Of a stretch of DNA of 6,341 nucleotides, positions 1 to 4,800 are shown in pieces (the stretch's first letter is position 1; the number at the start of each line of letters is the position of its first letter). The notes beneath the pieces are model-generated. The model was not told where the DNA came from and did not search any database. It saw only the letters and a program-made list of their open reading frames with translations. The position numbers and the translations under genes are program-made. This DNA comes from Chloroflexota bacterium. GTDB taxonomy: Bacteria; Chloroflexota; UBA11872; VXNJ01. Location: contig JAPOVO010000314.1 in the NCBI GenBank assembly GCA_026708165.1, forward strand, positions 1 through 6,341. The letters are read 5' to 3'.

Positions 1-354
1 GCCGAACGCGGCGAGCAGCGCCCCGCTCAAGCCGTTGCCGCCAAGAGCCAATTCAATGACCCGGCCGTCGGGGTCAGTCGTAACGCCATGCCATTCGGAC
101 ACCGGCTCGTCGGTCAGCCAGTACTCGCGGTTCGTCCAGTTTGGGCCGTCGGTGGCGTTATAGATCGCGACCAGCGCGGTCCGGTCCGGCGAGATGGGTG
201 TTGGAGTGGCCGTCGGCGCGACCGTTGGCGTGACCGTCGGTGTGACCTCGGGTACAGGTACCGCCCTATCGCCGCAGGCGCCCGGGACGGCGGCTACAAG
301 AGCGACTCCGAGCGCCGCGAGCCGTCGTCGGAGACGACGATCGGTGACTATCAC
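1..354 (-). CDS. Secreted or lipoprotein LRR protein, N-terminal part (runs off left edge)
   Basis: 118 codons are visible from a GTG start at 354, preceded by AAGGAG six bases upstream; the frame stays open to base 1. The N-terminus is Arg-rich (residues 5-11), followed by a hydrophobic stretch (12-25) ending in VPGAC. This is a loose lipobox, so Cys27 may be lipidated. A Thr/Pro linker (TPTVTPTVAPTATPTP) follows at about residues 38-53. Next comes an LRR N-cap with YNATDGPNWTN, WLTDEPVSEWHGV and DGRVIEL, then the beginning of the first plant-like repeat (LALGGNGLSG). The cap is very close to that of the LRR protein at 1780-3635, so the two are probably paralogues. The expected role is cell-surface binding or adhesion; the ligand is unknown. 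The number of repeats and the C-terminus lie outside the window. A short perfect stem (323-339) falls in the Arg codons just after the start and is probably a by-product of codon repetition. Confidence 0.85.
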   Translation of the reverse strand, partial: MIVTDRRLRRRLAALGVALVAAVPGACGDRAVPVPEVTPTVTPTVAPTATPTPISPDRTALVAIYNATDGPNWTNREYWLTDEPVSEWHGVTTDPDGRVIELALGGNGLSGALLAAFG

Positions 355-360
355 TTTTTT

Positions 361-366
361 CTCCTT
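361..366 (-). promoter_or_regulatory. Ribosome binding site deciding the GTG start at 354
   Basis: The minus strand reads AAGGAG, six A residues, then GTG. This is a near-perfect Shine-Dalgarno with good spacing. It fixes the start of the partial LRR gene, which has no ATG nearby. Confidence 0.75.
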
Positions 367-567
367 AGATGTCGCCACGCCCATCGTACGACGCGCTTCG
401 TGTCTTTGGCGAGTTGCGTTGTCGATCAGCAGCAGGCTCTATTGGTCAACTTGACGTTTGCTGACGCAGCGCCCGTCGACGGCGGCTTTGCCACCGTATT
501 ACCTACACGGGACTAGGAATCGCAATTGGGACCGAGTGACTGCTGTGATCGGTTCACATGGATGAAC

Positions 568-642
568 GGGCAGGGAGCTCGGCCTGTAAGAGCGCCACGT
601 TGGCATTGTGGAGTCCTACAGGTCCGAGTCCTCACTTGCCCA
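568..642 (+). tRNA. tRNA-like cloverleaf, anticodon GGC (Ala), probably degenerate
   Basis: A 75-base segment folds with standard tRNA spacing. The acceptor stem is GGGCAGG (568-574) with CTTGCCC (635-641), seven pairs including one G-U, and the discriminator is A642. The D stem is GCTC/GAGC (577-580, 590-593). The anticodon stem is CCACG/TGTGG (595-599, 607-611) around loop TTGGCAT, which has U33, anticodon GGC at 602-604 and A37. A T-arm-like GGTCCGAGTCC (621-631) differs by one base from the usual GGTTCGANTCC. Against a working tRNA: the T stem has only three of five pairs, position 8 is G, position 14 is G, one of the two D-loop G residues is lost, T55 is C, no CCA is encoded, and the G3-U70 pair needed for tRNA-Ala identity is absent. 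So it is either a decayed tRNA gene or a tRNA-derived sequence. The match of three helices plus spacing makes pure chance unlikely. Confidence 0.42.
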
Positions 643-657
643 ATAACTCCCATATTG

Positions 658-671
658 GCCGACTAGTCGGC
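658..671. repeat. 14-bp perfect palindrome
   Basis: GCCGACTAGTCGGC is a perfect palindrome 15 bases after the tRNA-like element. It could fold as a five-pair stem with a CTAG loop or bind a dimeric regulator. No U-tract follows, so it is not an obvious terminator. Confidence 0.4.
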
Positions 672-770
672 GGAAGATCACGAGGCGCCAGCCTGGATTT
701 CCATCAAAGGTTCACGCCGGGTCCCGGAGCTTGCCGCCGTCCATCTTGAATGGTCCGACCGGGTACTTTT

Positions 771-812
771 CGGGCCGCGGGAGGCCGCGTTTGGGGGGCC
801 TCCCGCAGCCCG
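771..812 (-). terminator. Strong hairpin just after the Met/Asp-rich gene, no U-tract
   Basis: The arms 771-786 and 797-812 are 16 bases each with a 10-base loop. They pair completely except for one position, which is a U-G wobble in minus-strand RNA but a C-A mismatch in plus-strand RNA. This points to the minus transcript as the functional one. The hairpin begins nine bases after the stop codon at 822-824. The minus strand continues with AAAAG rather than U residues, so it may be a non-canonical terminator or an mRNA 3'-end stabiliser rather than a textbook intrinsic terminator. Confidence 0.55.
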
Positions 813-821
813 AGGACGCTC

Positions 822-1121
822 CTATTTATCGTCGTCCATCATCATGTCGTCATCCATCATGTCGTCGTCCATCATGGAGTAGCCGATGGCCTCGTTATGC
901 TCGCGCACCCACTGGGCTTCCGCGTCGTCGCCGTAGTGGGCTACGAACAGTATCTGGACTTCGGGCGGCTGAGATGAGAGCGTCTGGCCGTCGCCGGCCA
1001 TCATCATGGAATCATCTTCCGCCAGGACATTGCTGGCGGCCAACGCCGTCAGCAGTGTGGCCGCCATTATGGCCACAATCATGCTCCGCGGCTTGAGGCG
1101 AAGCGATGAGATTAGATTCAC
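822..1121 (-). CDS. Small secreted protein with Met/Asp-rich C-terminal tail
   Basis: 99 residues from a GTG start, with GGGAGG (1130-1135) eight bases upstream. An internal ATG at codon 14 is a less likely start because it has no comparable ribosome site. A Sec signal peptide is clear: basic n-region (RLKPR), hydrophobic core (MIVAIMAATLLTALAAS) and a cleavage site after VLA (residue 34). The mature 65 residues begin EDDSMMMAGDG, continue through a non-repetitive middle (PPEVQILFVAHYGDDAEAQW, then VREHNEAIGYS) and end in MMDDDMMDDDMMMDDDK (83-99). Roughly ten Met and fourteen Asp occur in the mature chain, plus two His and no Cys. I do not recognise the family. Met clusters occur in periplasmic copper-handling proteins and Asp runs in calcium-binding proteins, so an extracytoplasmic metal-binding role is a reasonable but unproven inference. 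It is transcribed away from the large LRR gene, and a hairpin follows the stop. Confidence 0.8.
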   Translation of the reverse strand: MNLISSLRLKPRSMIVAIMAATLLTALAASNVLAEDDSMMMAGDGQTLSSQPPEVQILFVAHYGDDAEAQWVREHNEAIGYSMMDDDMMDDDMMMDDDK

Positions 1122-1162
1122 GGTGCGATCCTCCCGGATTTACTGCGACCAGCAACGCTACG

Positions 1163-1173
1163 GATCAGTGATC
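1163..1173. promoter_or_regulatory. 11-bp palindrome upstream of the Met/Asp-rich gene
   Basis: GATCAGTGATC is a perfect inverted repeat around a central G. It lies 42-52 bases before the GTG start at 1121, where an operator would sit. No regulator is identified, and an 11-bp palindrome can arise by chance. Confidence 0.25.
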
Positions 1174-1218
1174 GTCAAAGTCGATGGGTATCCGCGAGCT
1201 GGTCCCGTCTGATACGAG

Positions 1219-1273
1219 GGACAGATACGCTCTGTCCATAAAAGCGAACAACCGGCTACTTCTTGCAGCCGGT
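1219..1273. repeat. Two adjacent perfect 7-bp hairpins
   Basis: The first is GGACAGA (1219-1225) with TCTGTCC (1231-1237), loop of five. The second is ACCGGCT (1251-1257) with AGCCGGT (1267-1273), loop of nine. They are 13 bases apart and about 100-150 bases upstream of the Met/Asp-rich gene. They could therefore form a structured 5' leader on the minus strand, or belong to a small RNA. On the minus strand the ACCGGCT hairpin is followed by TGTTCGCTTTTA, which is mildly terminator-like. Confidence 0.4.
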
Positions 1274-1537
1274 CGATTTCAGGCTTCGATCATAGACTGC
1301 CCCCTTAGCCTATGAAGACCGCACGAAACCCTGGACGGCCATTCGCGTTACGCACCATCATGGCTTAGGTACGATCAATGTACGAATATGCGCAACAACG
1401 CGAGTAGTGTATCAGGAAACGCGCGAGGTATTGCACTGGTACGGCACGTGTGAGACAGCGGCGTCATTCCCGCTTTTGTGAAGATACGTATGGGCGGTCA
1501 AGTTGATGCCCAGTACAGGTGCTGTCGTTGCCTAGCA

Positions 1538-1564
1538 GTGCCCTGGGGCACGCCTCCCCTTTTT
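1538..1564 (+). terminator. Palindrome followed by a short T-run, possible terminator or operator
   Basis: GTGCCC (1538-1543), TG, GGGCAC (1546-1551) is a perfect palindrome. Nine bases later comes TTTTT (1560-1564). The T-run is too far from the stem for a good intrinsic terminator and no plus-strand gene precedes it, so an operator role for the downstream LRR gene is equally possible. Confidence 0.25.
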
Positions 1565-1640
1565 CGGGCATACTCTGCGGTGACTCTACCACAATCAATA
1601 TGACTGAACGATGACGAGTGGCCTGAATATCATGACTTCT

Positions 1641-1669
1641 TTGTGACGATTCGCCAATTTTGGGATAAT
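1641..1669 (+). promoter_or_regulatory. Sigma-70-like promoter for the large LRR gene
   Basis: TTGTGA (1641-1646, four of six consensus bases), a 17-base spacer, then GATAAT (1664-1669, five of six). Transcription would begin near 1676, giving a leader of about 100 bases before GTG 1780. It is the best promoter match I saw in the window, and it is placed in the only AT-rich stretch before the gene. Confidence 0.5.
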
Positions 1670-1688
1670 TTTCCCTGTTGAGGCGAAT
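1649..1688. repeat. Inverted repeat bracketing the -10 element
   Basis: ATTCGCC (1649-1655) and GGCGAAT (1682-1688) are exact inverted copies spaced 26 bases apart. They surround the GATAAT box and the predicted start of transcription. That layout would suit a repressor or a start-site hairpin; no regulator can be named. Confidence 0.3.
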
Positions 1689-1761
1689 TCAGTTAGTTTG
1701 GCGGCTTGGAGTTTTTCTATACTTGGGCGTTTAATCTCAGGTTTCTTGAGGCTTGGTAGCC

Positions 1762-1767
1762 AGGAGG
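1762..1767 (+). promoter_or_regulatory. Ribosome binding site for the signal-peptide start at 1780
   Basis: AGGAGG, followed by T, is the strongest Shine-Dalgarno in this stretch. It lies 12 bases before GTG 1780, slightly long spacing. The TTG codons at 1698 and 1753 have no comparable site. This supports translation starting in the signal-peptide frame rather than in the frame of the long downstream ORF. Confidence 0.55.
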
Positions 1768-1779
1768 TCACAGCAGATC

Positions 1780-3635
1780 GTGAGCCGCCCGAGTTCCCCC
1801 TTACGCACCCTTTTGGCCGGCCGCCTTGTCGGCGTTGTTCTTACTCTGATCCTGGCATTCTTAGCGCTGGCCACTCCGGTCATGGCTGGGCATCCGGGGG
1901 AGAAAAGGAGTCCGCTTCCGAAGCGGATGGCCACTCCGACATTTCCGCTATGGTGAAGAGGTCCGTCTTTAACAAACCCGATAGCGACCTCGCCCACAAC
2001 ATCCCCGACCTGCTTGTAACAGTCGGCGGCGAGCGAGTTACCTGCGACTTCCTGACCCAGTACAAAGTTACCGGCGGACTGGCCCGTTGGGGCTTTGCGA
2101 CTTCTGAAGTGATCCAAGAATTGCCTGGCGCGCTGACCCAGTATTACCAGCGCGGCGTGGTCGATTGCCAGTCCCACGACGGCGTCTGGCAGATTGAGCG
2201 GAGGCTGGCCTGGGATTACCTTGGCGGCGGTCTGGGAGGCTCGGACGACCTGGGCGTCGAGCCGGACCTGCTGAGCGAGCAGCCCGGCATGGAATTCGGC
2301 CCCTGGGGACACCGAGTATCGAACGCAGCCGTCGACGGCACGGAGACCGGATTTTTGGACTTCTTCGAAGCGCTGGGTGGCATGTACACGTTTGGCTACC
2401 CGAAGAGCGACGCCCGCTATGACGACGATCCGCAAGCGGCGCTCGGCATTGAGGGCGCCGATCCCGGAGTCATCCGGCAGTACTTCCAGGCCGTAGTGCT
2501 CGAATACCGCCCCGGCGATGCCGAGCCGGTACATCTGCGATTCCTGGGTGACGACGTCCGCGATGCCGTCTATCCCTTCGGTAGCTACAAGTCGTTCGGG
2601 AGCTTCGGTCCCGCCAAGCCGCTTTACTACGGCCAGACCTACGTCCCGGAGGGGACTTCGTTCAGGGACGCGCTTGTCGCGCTCTATAACGCGACCGATG
2701 GAGACAACTGGACCAGCAACCGCAACTGGCTGAGCGACGAGCCGTTGGACGAGTGGTTCGGTGTCACGGCGGACGACGACGGCCGCGTGACTGAACTGGA
2801 CCTCTCGCAAAACCAGTTGAGCGGCGAGATCCCGGCCGAGATAGGCCGTCTGACCGACCTCGTGGATCTGGACCTCTTCGGCAACCAGCTGCGGGGAGAG
2901 ATACCGCCGGAGATCGGCAGTCTGGCCAACGTGACGCGGCTGGCTCTCTGGGCGAATCAGTTGACTGGCGAGATACCGCCAGAGATTGGCGACCTGGCCA
3001 GCCTGGAATGGGTAGCCCTGGGCATCAACCAGTTGACCGGTGAAATTCCGGCCGAAATTGGCAACCTCAGCAACCTGGCCCAAGCTGACTTCACGTTGAA
3101 CCAGTTAAGCGGCCCGATCCCGGCCGAGCTGGGCAACCTTACCAACCTGACCTGGCTGGTCTTCTGGAGCAACGAGTTGAGCGGCCCGATCCCACCCGAG
3201 TTGGGCAACCTCACGAACTTGACCCAGTTGGACCTTGACTTGAACCGGCTGAGCGGCGAGATTCCGCCTGAATTGGGCAACCTCGTCAACTTGGAAGAGC
3301 TGTGGCTTCGGGTGAACCGGCTGAGCGGCGAGATTCCGCCTGAATTGGGCAACCTCGTCAACTTGGAAGAGCTGTGGCTTCGGGTGAACCGGCTGAGCGG
3401 CGAGATACCGCCTGAACTTGGCAATCTCACCAACCTGACAGTGCTGGGGCTTGCGGAAAACCAGCTGACCGGCGATATTCCAGCCGAATTGGCTAACCTC
3501 ACTAACCTGAGAAGGCTGTATCTTGCGGGTGGGAACGAGTTGACGGGGTGCGTGCCGGAGGTTTGGCAAGAAGTGCCGCGCAGCGACCTTGGTGAAATCG
3601 ACTTGCCCGTATGCGGCACCCAGGACGAGACGTAG
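1780..3635 (+). CDS. Large secreted LRR protein with Chloroflexota-type WGFP-like module; signal peptide out of frame
   Basis: From GTG 1780 the first frame gives a clear signal peptide: basic n-region with LRTLLAGR, core LVGVVLTLILAFLALATPV, cleavage after VMA at residue 36. That frame then stops at 1954-1956. The mature protein continues in the -1 frame, open from 1698 to the TAG at 3633-3635. Adding one base near 1903 gives a single 618-residue protein. Domains in that numbering: a module at about 88-267 with CDFLTQYKVTGGLARWGF, AWDYLGGGLGG, GPWGHRVSN, FGYPKSDAR and IRQYFQAVVLEY, a pattern I recall from exported Chloroflexota proteins and reminiscent of LGFP cell-wall repeats. Next is an LRR N-cap (295-336; LYNATDGDNWTS, WFGVTADDDGRV), then eleven 24-residue plant-type repeats (337 to about 601; LxxLxLxxNxLxGxIPxELGNLTN). 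The C-cap has two Cys (591, 612). No membrane anchor or sorting signal follows. The likely role is surface or extracellular binding. If no frame repair occurs, the fallback start is ATG 1950, giving a protein without an export signal. Confidence 0.8.
1897..1908 (+). other. Inferred frameshift site between signal peptide and mature LRR protein
   Basis: The two frames overlap here and both encode a GEK-like segment (PGEKRS in the signal frame, GGEKES in the mature frame). The sequence has a G5 run (1896-1900) and an A4 run (1903-1906), typical places for a one-base loss. Going from the signal frame to the mature frame needs a -1 shift, equal to one missing base. No classical X-XXY-YYZ slippery heptamer is present. 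After the shift the signal frame ends with TGA at 1954, overlapping ATG 1950 of the mature frame. Confidence 0.65.
3241..3406 (+). repeat. Perfect 72-bp tandem duplication within the LRR array
   Basis: Bases 3241-3312 and 3313-3384 are identical, and the identity at period 72 continues 22 bases further, to 3406. Each unit is exactly one 24-residue LRR, so repeats 8 and 9 encode the same LEELWLRVNRLSGEIPPELG core. The other repeats differ at many codons, so this copy is a recent expansion. Confidence 0.9.
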
Positions 3636-3643
3636 TTGCTTCA

Positions 3644-3670
3644 GCCGGCGGGGCGTAACGCTCCGCCGGC
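3644..3670 (+). terminator. GC-rich hairpin after the large LRR gene, no U-tract
   Basis: The arm GCCGGCGGGGC (3644-3654) pairs with GCTCCGCCGGC (3660-3670) around the loop GTAAC. The single irregular position is G-U in plus-strand RNA but A-C in the other strand, so the plus transcript is favoured. It starts eight bases after the stop and is followed by AAGGCC rather than U residues. This is the same arrangement as the hairpin after the Met/Asp-rich gene. Confidence 0.55.
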
Positions 3671-3733
3671 AAGGCCGCTTGTCGAGAGAGCCGCGCGATC
3701 CTTATGGGCACGAATCGGACCCAGATCGCCAGC

Positions 3734-3750
3734 GGGCGGATTTTCCGCCC
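3734..3750. repeat. 6-bp perfect hairpin with ATTTT loop
   Basis: GGGCGG (3734-3739), ATTTT, CCGCCC (3745-3750). It sits in the gap between the LRR gene and the small-protein gene and may be a second 3'-end structure for the LRR transcript. No U-tract follows. Confidence 0.35.
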
Positions 3751-3769
3751 CGGTCTTGCCGAGGCTTGC

Positions 3770-3782
3770 TTCGAGACTCGAA
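3770..3782. repeat. 13-bp palindrome, possible operator
   Basis: TTCGAG-A-CTCGAA is a perfect inverted repeat around one base. It ends nine bases before the predicted -35 box of the small-protein gene, a position where an activator or repressor could bind. Confidence 0.3.
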
Positions 3783-3791
3783 ATTTGTAAC

Positions 3792-3820
3792 TTGCATTGT
3801 TTGACGGGTGATTCGATACT
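3792..3820 (+). promoter_or_regulatory. Candidate promoter for the small-protein gene
   Basis: TTGCAT (3792-3797), 17 bases, GATACT (3815-3820). The match is moderate (three and four consensus bases) but the spacing is ideal. It would give a leader of about 100 bases before TTG 3927. Confidence 0.3.
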
Positions 3821-3926
3821 ACGGGGCGCGCTGATCGCAGAGGCTTCGACCGGCGCGTCATCATTTGAGAGTTGGTCTGTCGTTTCGTGCAGAACGCACC
3901 GTGACGATTGAAAGGGAGGCACCCTA

Positions 3927-4130
3927 TTGGCTTATTCTGTTCAGAGCAAGAAGTCCGAAAAGACGTACTACCTGCACTCCAAAGACGTGACACTCAATGG
4001 CGGTCGCGTACAGACGATCTACTATTTTGCGGGCGAGGCGCGCGATAACGTGCTCGATGAACTGCCTGAGGGGTATGAGGTCATGGAAAACTCGCGCACG
4101 GGCTTGCCGATGCTGAGGAAGGCCAAGTAG
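3927..4130 (+). CDS. Small conserved-looking protein of unknown function (67 aa)
   Basis: The start is TTG at 3927, with GGGAGG (3914-3919) seven bases upstream; no ATG fits better. The protein is soluble, basic at both ends, and has no signal peptide, Cys or His cluster. The core KTYYLHSKDVTLNGGRVQTI is followed by YYFAGEARDNVLDELPEGYE and ends NSRTGLPMLRKAK. I recall similar 50-70 aa proteins with a YYLHxKxVxLxGGRxQTIYYF pattern annotated as hypothetical in several bacteria, but I cannot name a family or function. The alternating hydrophobic pattern suggests a small beta-rich fold, and the basic tail would allow nucleic acid contact. Both points are speculation. It appears to be monocistronic, with its own candidate promoter upstream and a hairpin downstream. 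Confidence 0.75.
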   Translation: MAYSVQSKKSEKTYYLHSKDVTLNGGRVQTIYYFAGEARDNVLDELPEGYEVMENSRTGLPMLRKAK

Positions 4131-4159
4131 CCCAGCGCTAATACTGCGCGACCCTGGAG

Positions 4160-4183
4160 GCCGGTCGTAACCGGCGAGCTTTT
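4160..4183 (+). terminator. Probable intrinsic terminator of the small-protein gene
   Basis: GCCGGT (4160-4165), CGTA loop, ACCGGC (4170-4175), then GAGC and TTTT (4180-4183). The stem is short and the T-run weak, but it stands 29 bases after the stop in the right orientation. Confidence 0.4.
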
Positions 4184-4287
4184 GCAGCCCGGGTCTTAGG
4201 GTTTCGGTAAGCGGGTCCGCGAACCAGAAATCGATCGTTATGTGCCGGGTCTCACTGCCGTGGCGGGGCAATTGTGTTTTTTGCGTC

Positions 4288-4584
4288 TCATTCGGCGGTC
4301 GCTCCGGCCAGGCGGTCAGCCTGGGAAGCCATGTCGAAGTCCAGCGCAGTAAGGCCGCCGACGCTGTGGGTGGTAAGACCCAACTTCACTCTGGTGTAGC
4401 GGATGTCGATATCAGGATGGTGGTCCGCCGCCTCGGCTGCGCGGGCAAGGCGATTGACGAACTCAATACCGTCCATAAACGCGGCGAATCTAAAGGTGCG
4501 CTCGATGGCGTCGCCATTGCGCGTCCAGCGTTCGAGTTCGCCTAGTTTCGATTGGATTTCGGATTCAGATATCGCGTCGGCCAT
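4288..4584 (-). CDS. phhB: Pterin-4a-carbinolamine dehydratase
   Basis: 98 residues from ATG 4584, the normal length for this family. The start is chosen because GGAG stands seven bases upstream; the frame is open further up to an ATG at 4620, which would add twelve residues unlike the family. The enzyme dehydrates 4a-hydroxytetrahydropterin during pterin recycling in the cytoplasm. The signature is complete: AADHHPDIDIRYTRVKLGLT followed by THSVGGLTALD, giving the catalytic His55, His56 and His73 and the conserved Asp82 with the same spacing as in rat PCD/DCoH. The N-terminal half has the usual ELERWTRNGDAIERTFRF strand and the helix FMDGIEFVNRLARAAEAA. No aromatic amino acid hydroxylase is nearby, so the substrate pathway is unclear; some bacterial homologues are linked to molybdopterin metabolism. 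The gene is divergent from the ferredoxin gene, with about 216 bases between starts. Confidence 0.93.
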   Translation of the reverse strand: MADAISESEIQSKLGELERWTRNGDAIERTFRFAAFMDGIEFVNRLARAAEAADHHPDIDIRYTRVKLGLTTHSVGGLTALDFDMASQADRLAGATAE

Positions 4585-4590
4585 TTTCGA

Positions 4591-4595
4591 TCTCC
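4591..4595 (-). promoter_or_regulatory. Ribosome binding site deciding the dehydratase start
   Basis: The minus strand reads GGAGA (GGAG at 4592-4595), ending six bases before ATG 4584. It supports the shorter 98-residue protein over the upstream ATG at 4620. Confidence 0.6.
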
Positions 4596-4800
4596 GTGGG
4601 AACTGAGTCCAGCCTTTCATTGCAAATCATACGAAAACAGCGCGTGGGGGCAGGCGGTAGAGGGAGGTTTTCTCAGGCGTTGGCGTGCCGCCGACTCTTT
4701 CATTTGAATCCCTGGCGCGTGCCAAGCGTGATCTCTTAGTAGACTTGAGTCTGAATCTTTTGCAATATCCGAACCCCGTTTTAGAGGGAGCGCCCAGCGC

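Larger units (their letters stand above)
355..821. other. Intergenic region without a convincing protein gene
   Basis: This region lies between the start of the left LRR gene and the stop of the Met/Asp-rich gene, both on the minus strand. The open frames in it have no ribosome site, no family resemblance and odd composition. It contains the GTCAACTTGAC palindrome (445-455), roughly 90-100 bases before the LRR start and a possible operator, together with the tRNA-like element, a 14-bp palindrome and a hairpin, each listed separately. I did not find a convincing -35/-10 pair for the left LRR gene. Confidence 0.6.
1122..1640. other. Long divergent intergenic region, no protein gene seen
   Basis: This lies between the divergent Met/Asp-rich gene and the large LRR gene. 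No open frame here shows a ribosome site with a plausible product. It holds several perfect inverted repeats: GATCA-G-TGATC (1163-1173, about 45 bases before the GTG at 1121), two tandem hairpins (1219-1273) and a GTGCCC/GGGCAC palindrome (1538-1551). I found no convincing -35/-10 pair for the minus-strand gene. Confidence 0.6.

Noticed and set aside
323..339. Hairpin CGTCGTC/GACGACG near the start of the left LRR gene
   Set aside because: It arises from consecutive Arg codons in the signal peptide, so coding composition explains it better than regulation.
88..516. Plus-strand 142-codon open frame
   Set aside because: It is antisense to the left LRR gene, has Arg-rich shadow composition and no ribosome site. 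The minus strand gives a signal, linker and LRR cap instead.
825..875. CRISPR-like or satellite repeat
   Set aside because: The short GTC/CAT repeats are in frame and code for the Met/Asp tail. There are no spacers.
731..1096. Plus-strand frame rich in RRPS/CRHPS
   Set aside because: It is the complement of the Met/Asp codons of the secreted protein. The minus frame has a signal peptide and a ribosome site.
1698..1779. TTG 1698 as the true start of the LRR protein
   Set aside because: There is no Shine-Dalgarno. The resulting N-terminus (residues 1-60) looks like a shadow, whereas the other frame encodes a signal peptide behind AGGAGG.
1903..1908. Programmed -1 ribosomal frameshift at the A4 run
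   Set aside because: It lacks a slippery heptamer of the X-XXY-YYZ type, and I saw no clear stimulatory stem just downstream. A mutation or sequence error is simpler, though recoding is not excluded.
1737..3083. Minus-strand 448-codon open frame antisense to the large LRR gene
   Set aside because: Long only because of the LRR codon pattern. It shows periodic shadow motifs (repeated VGQVANL-like units) mirroring the repeats, and no start signal or family resemblance.
2957..3619. Minus-strand 220-codon frame with repeated SGGISPLSRF units
   Set aside because: The repetition is the complement of the LRR repeats on the plus strand, not an independent repeat protein.
4740..4768. Promoter for the ferredoxin gene (TAGACT, 17 bases, CAATAT)
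   Set aside because: The -10 box matches only three consensus bases. A promoter must lie in 4585-4800, but I cannot point to it with confidence.
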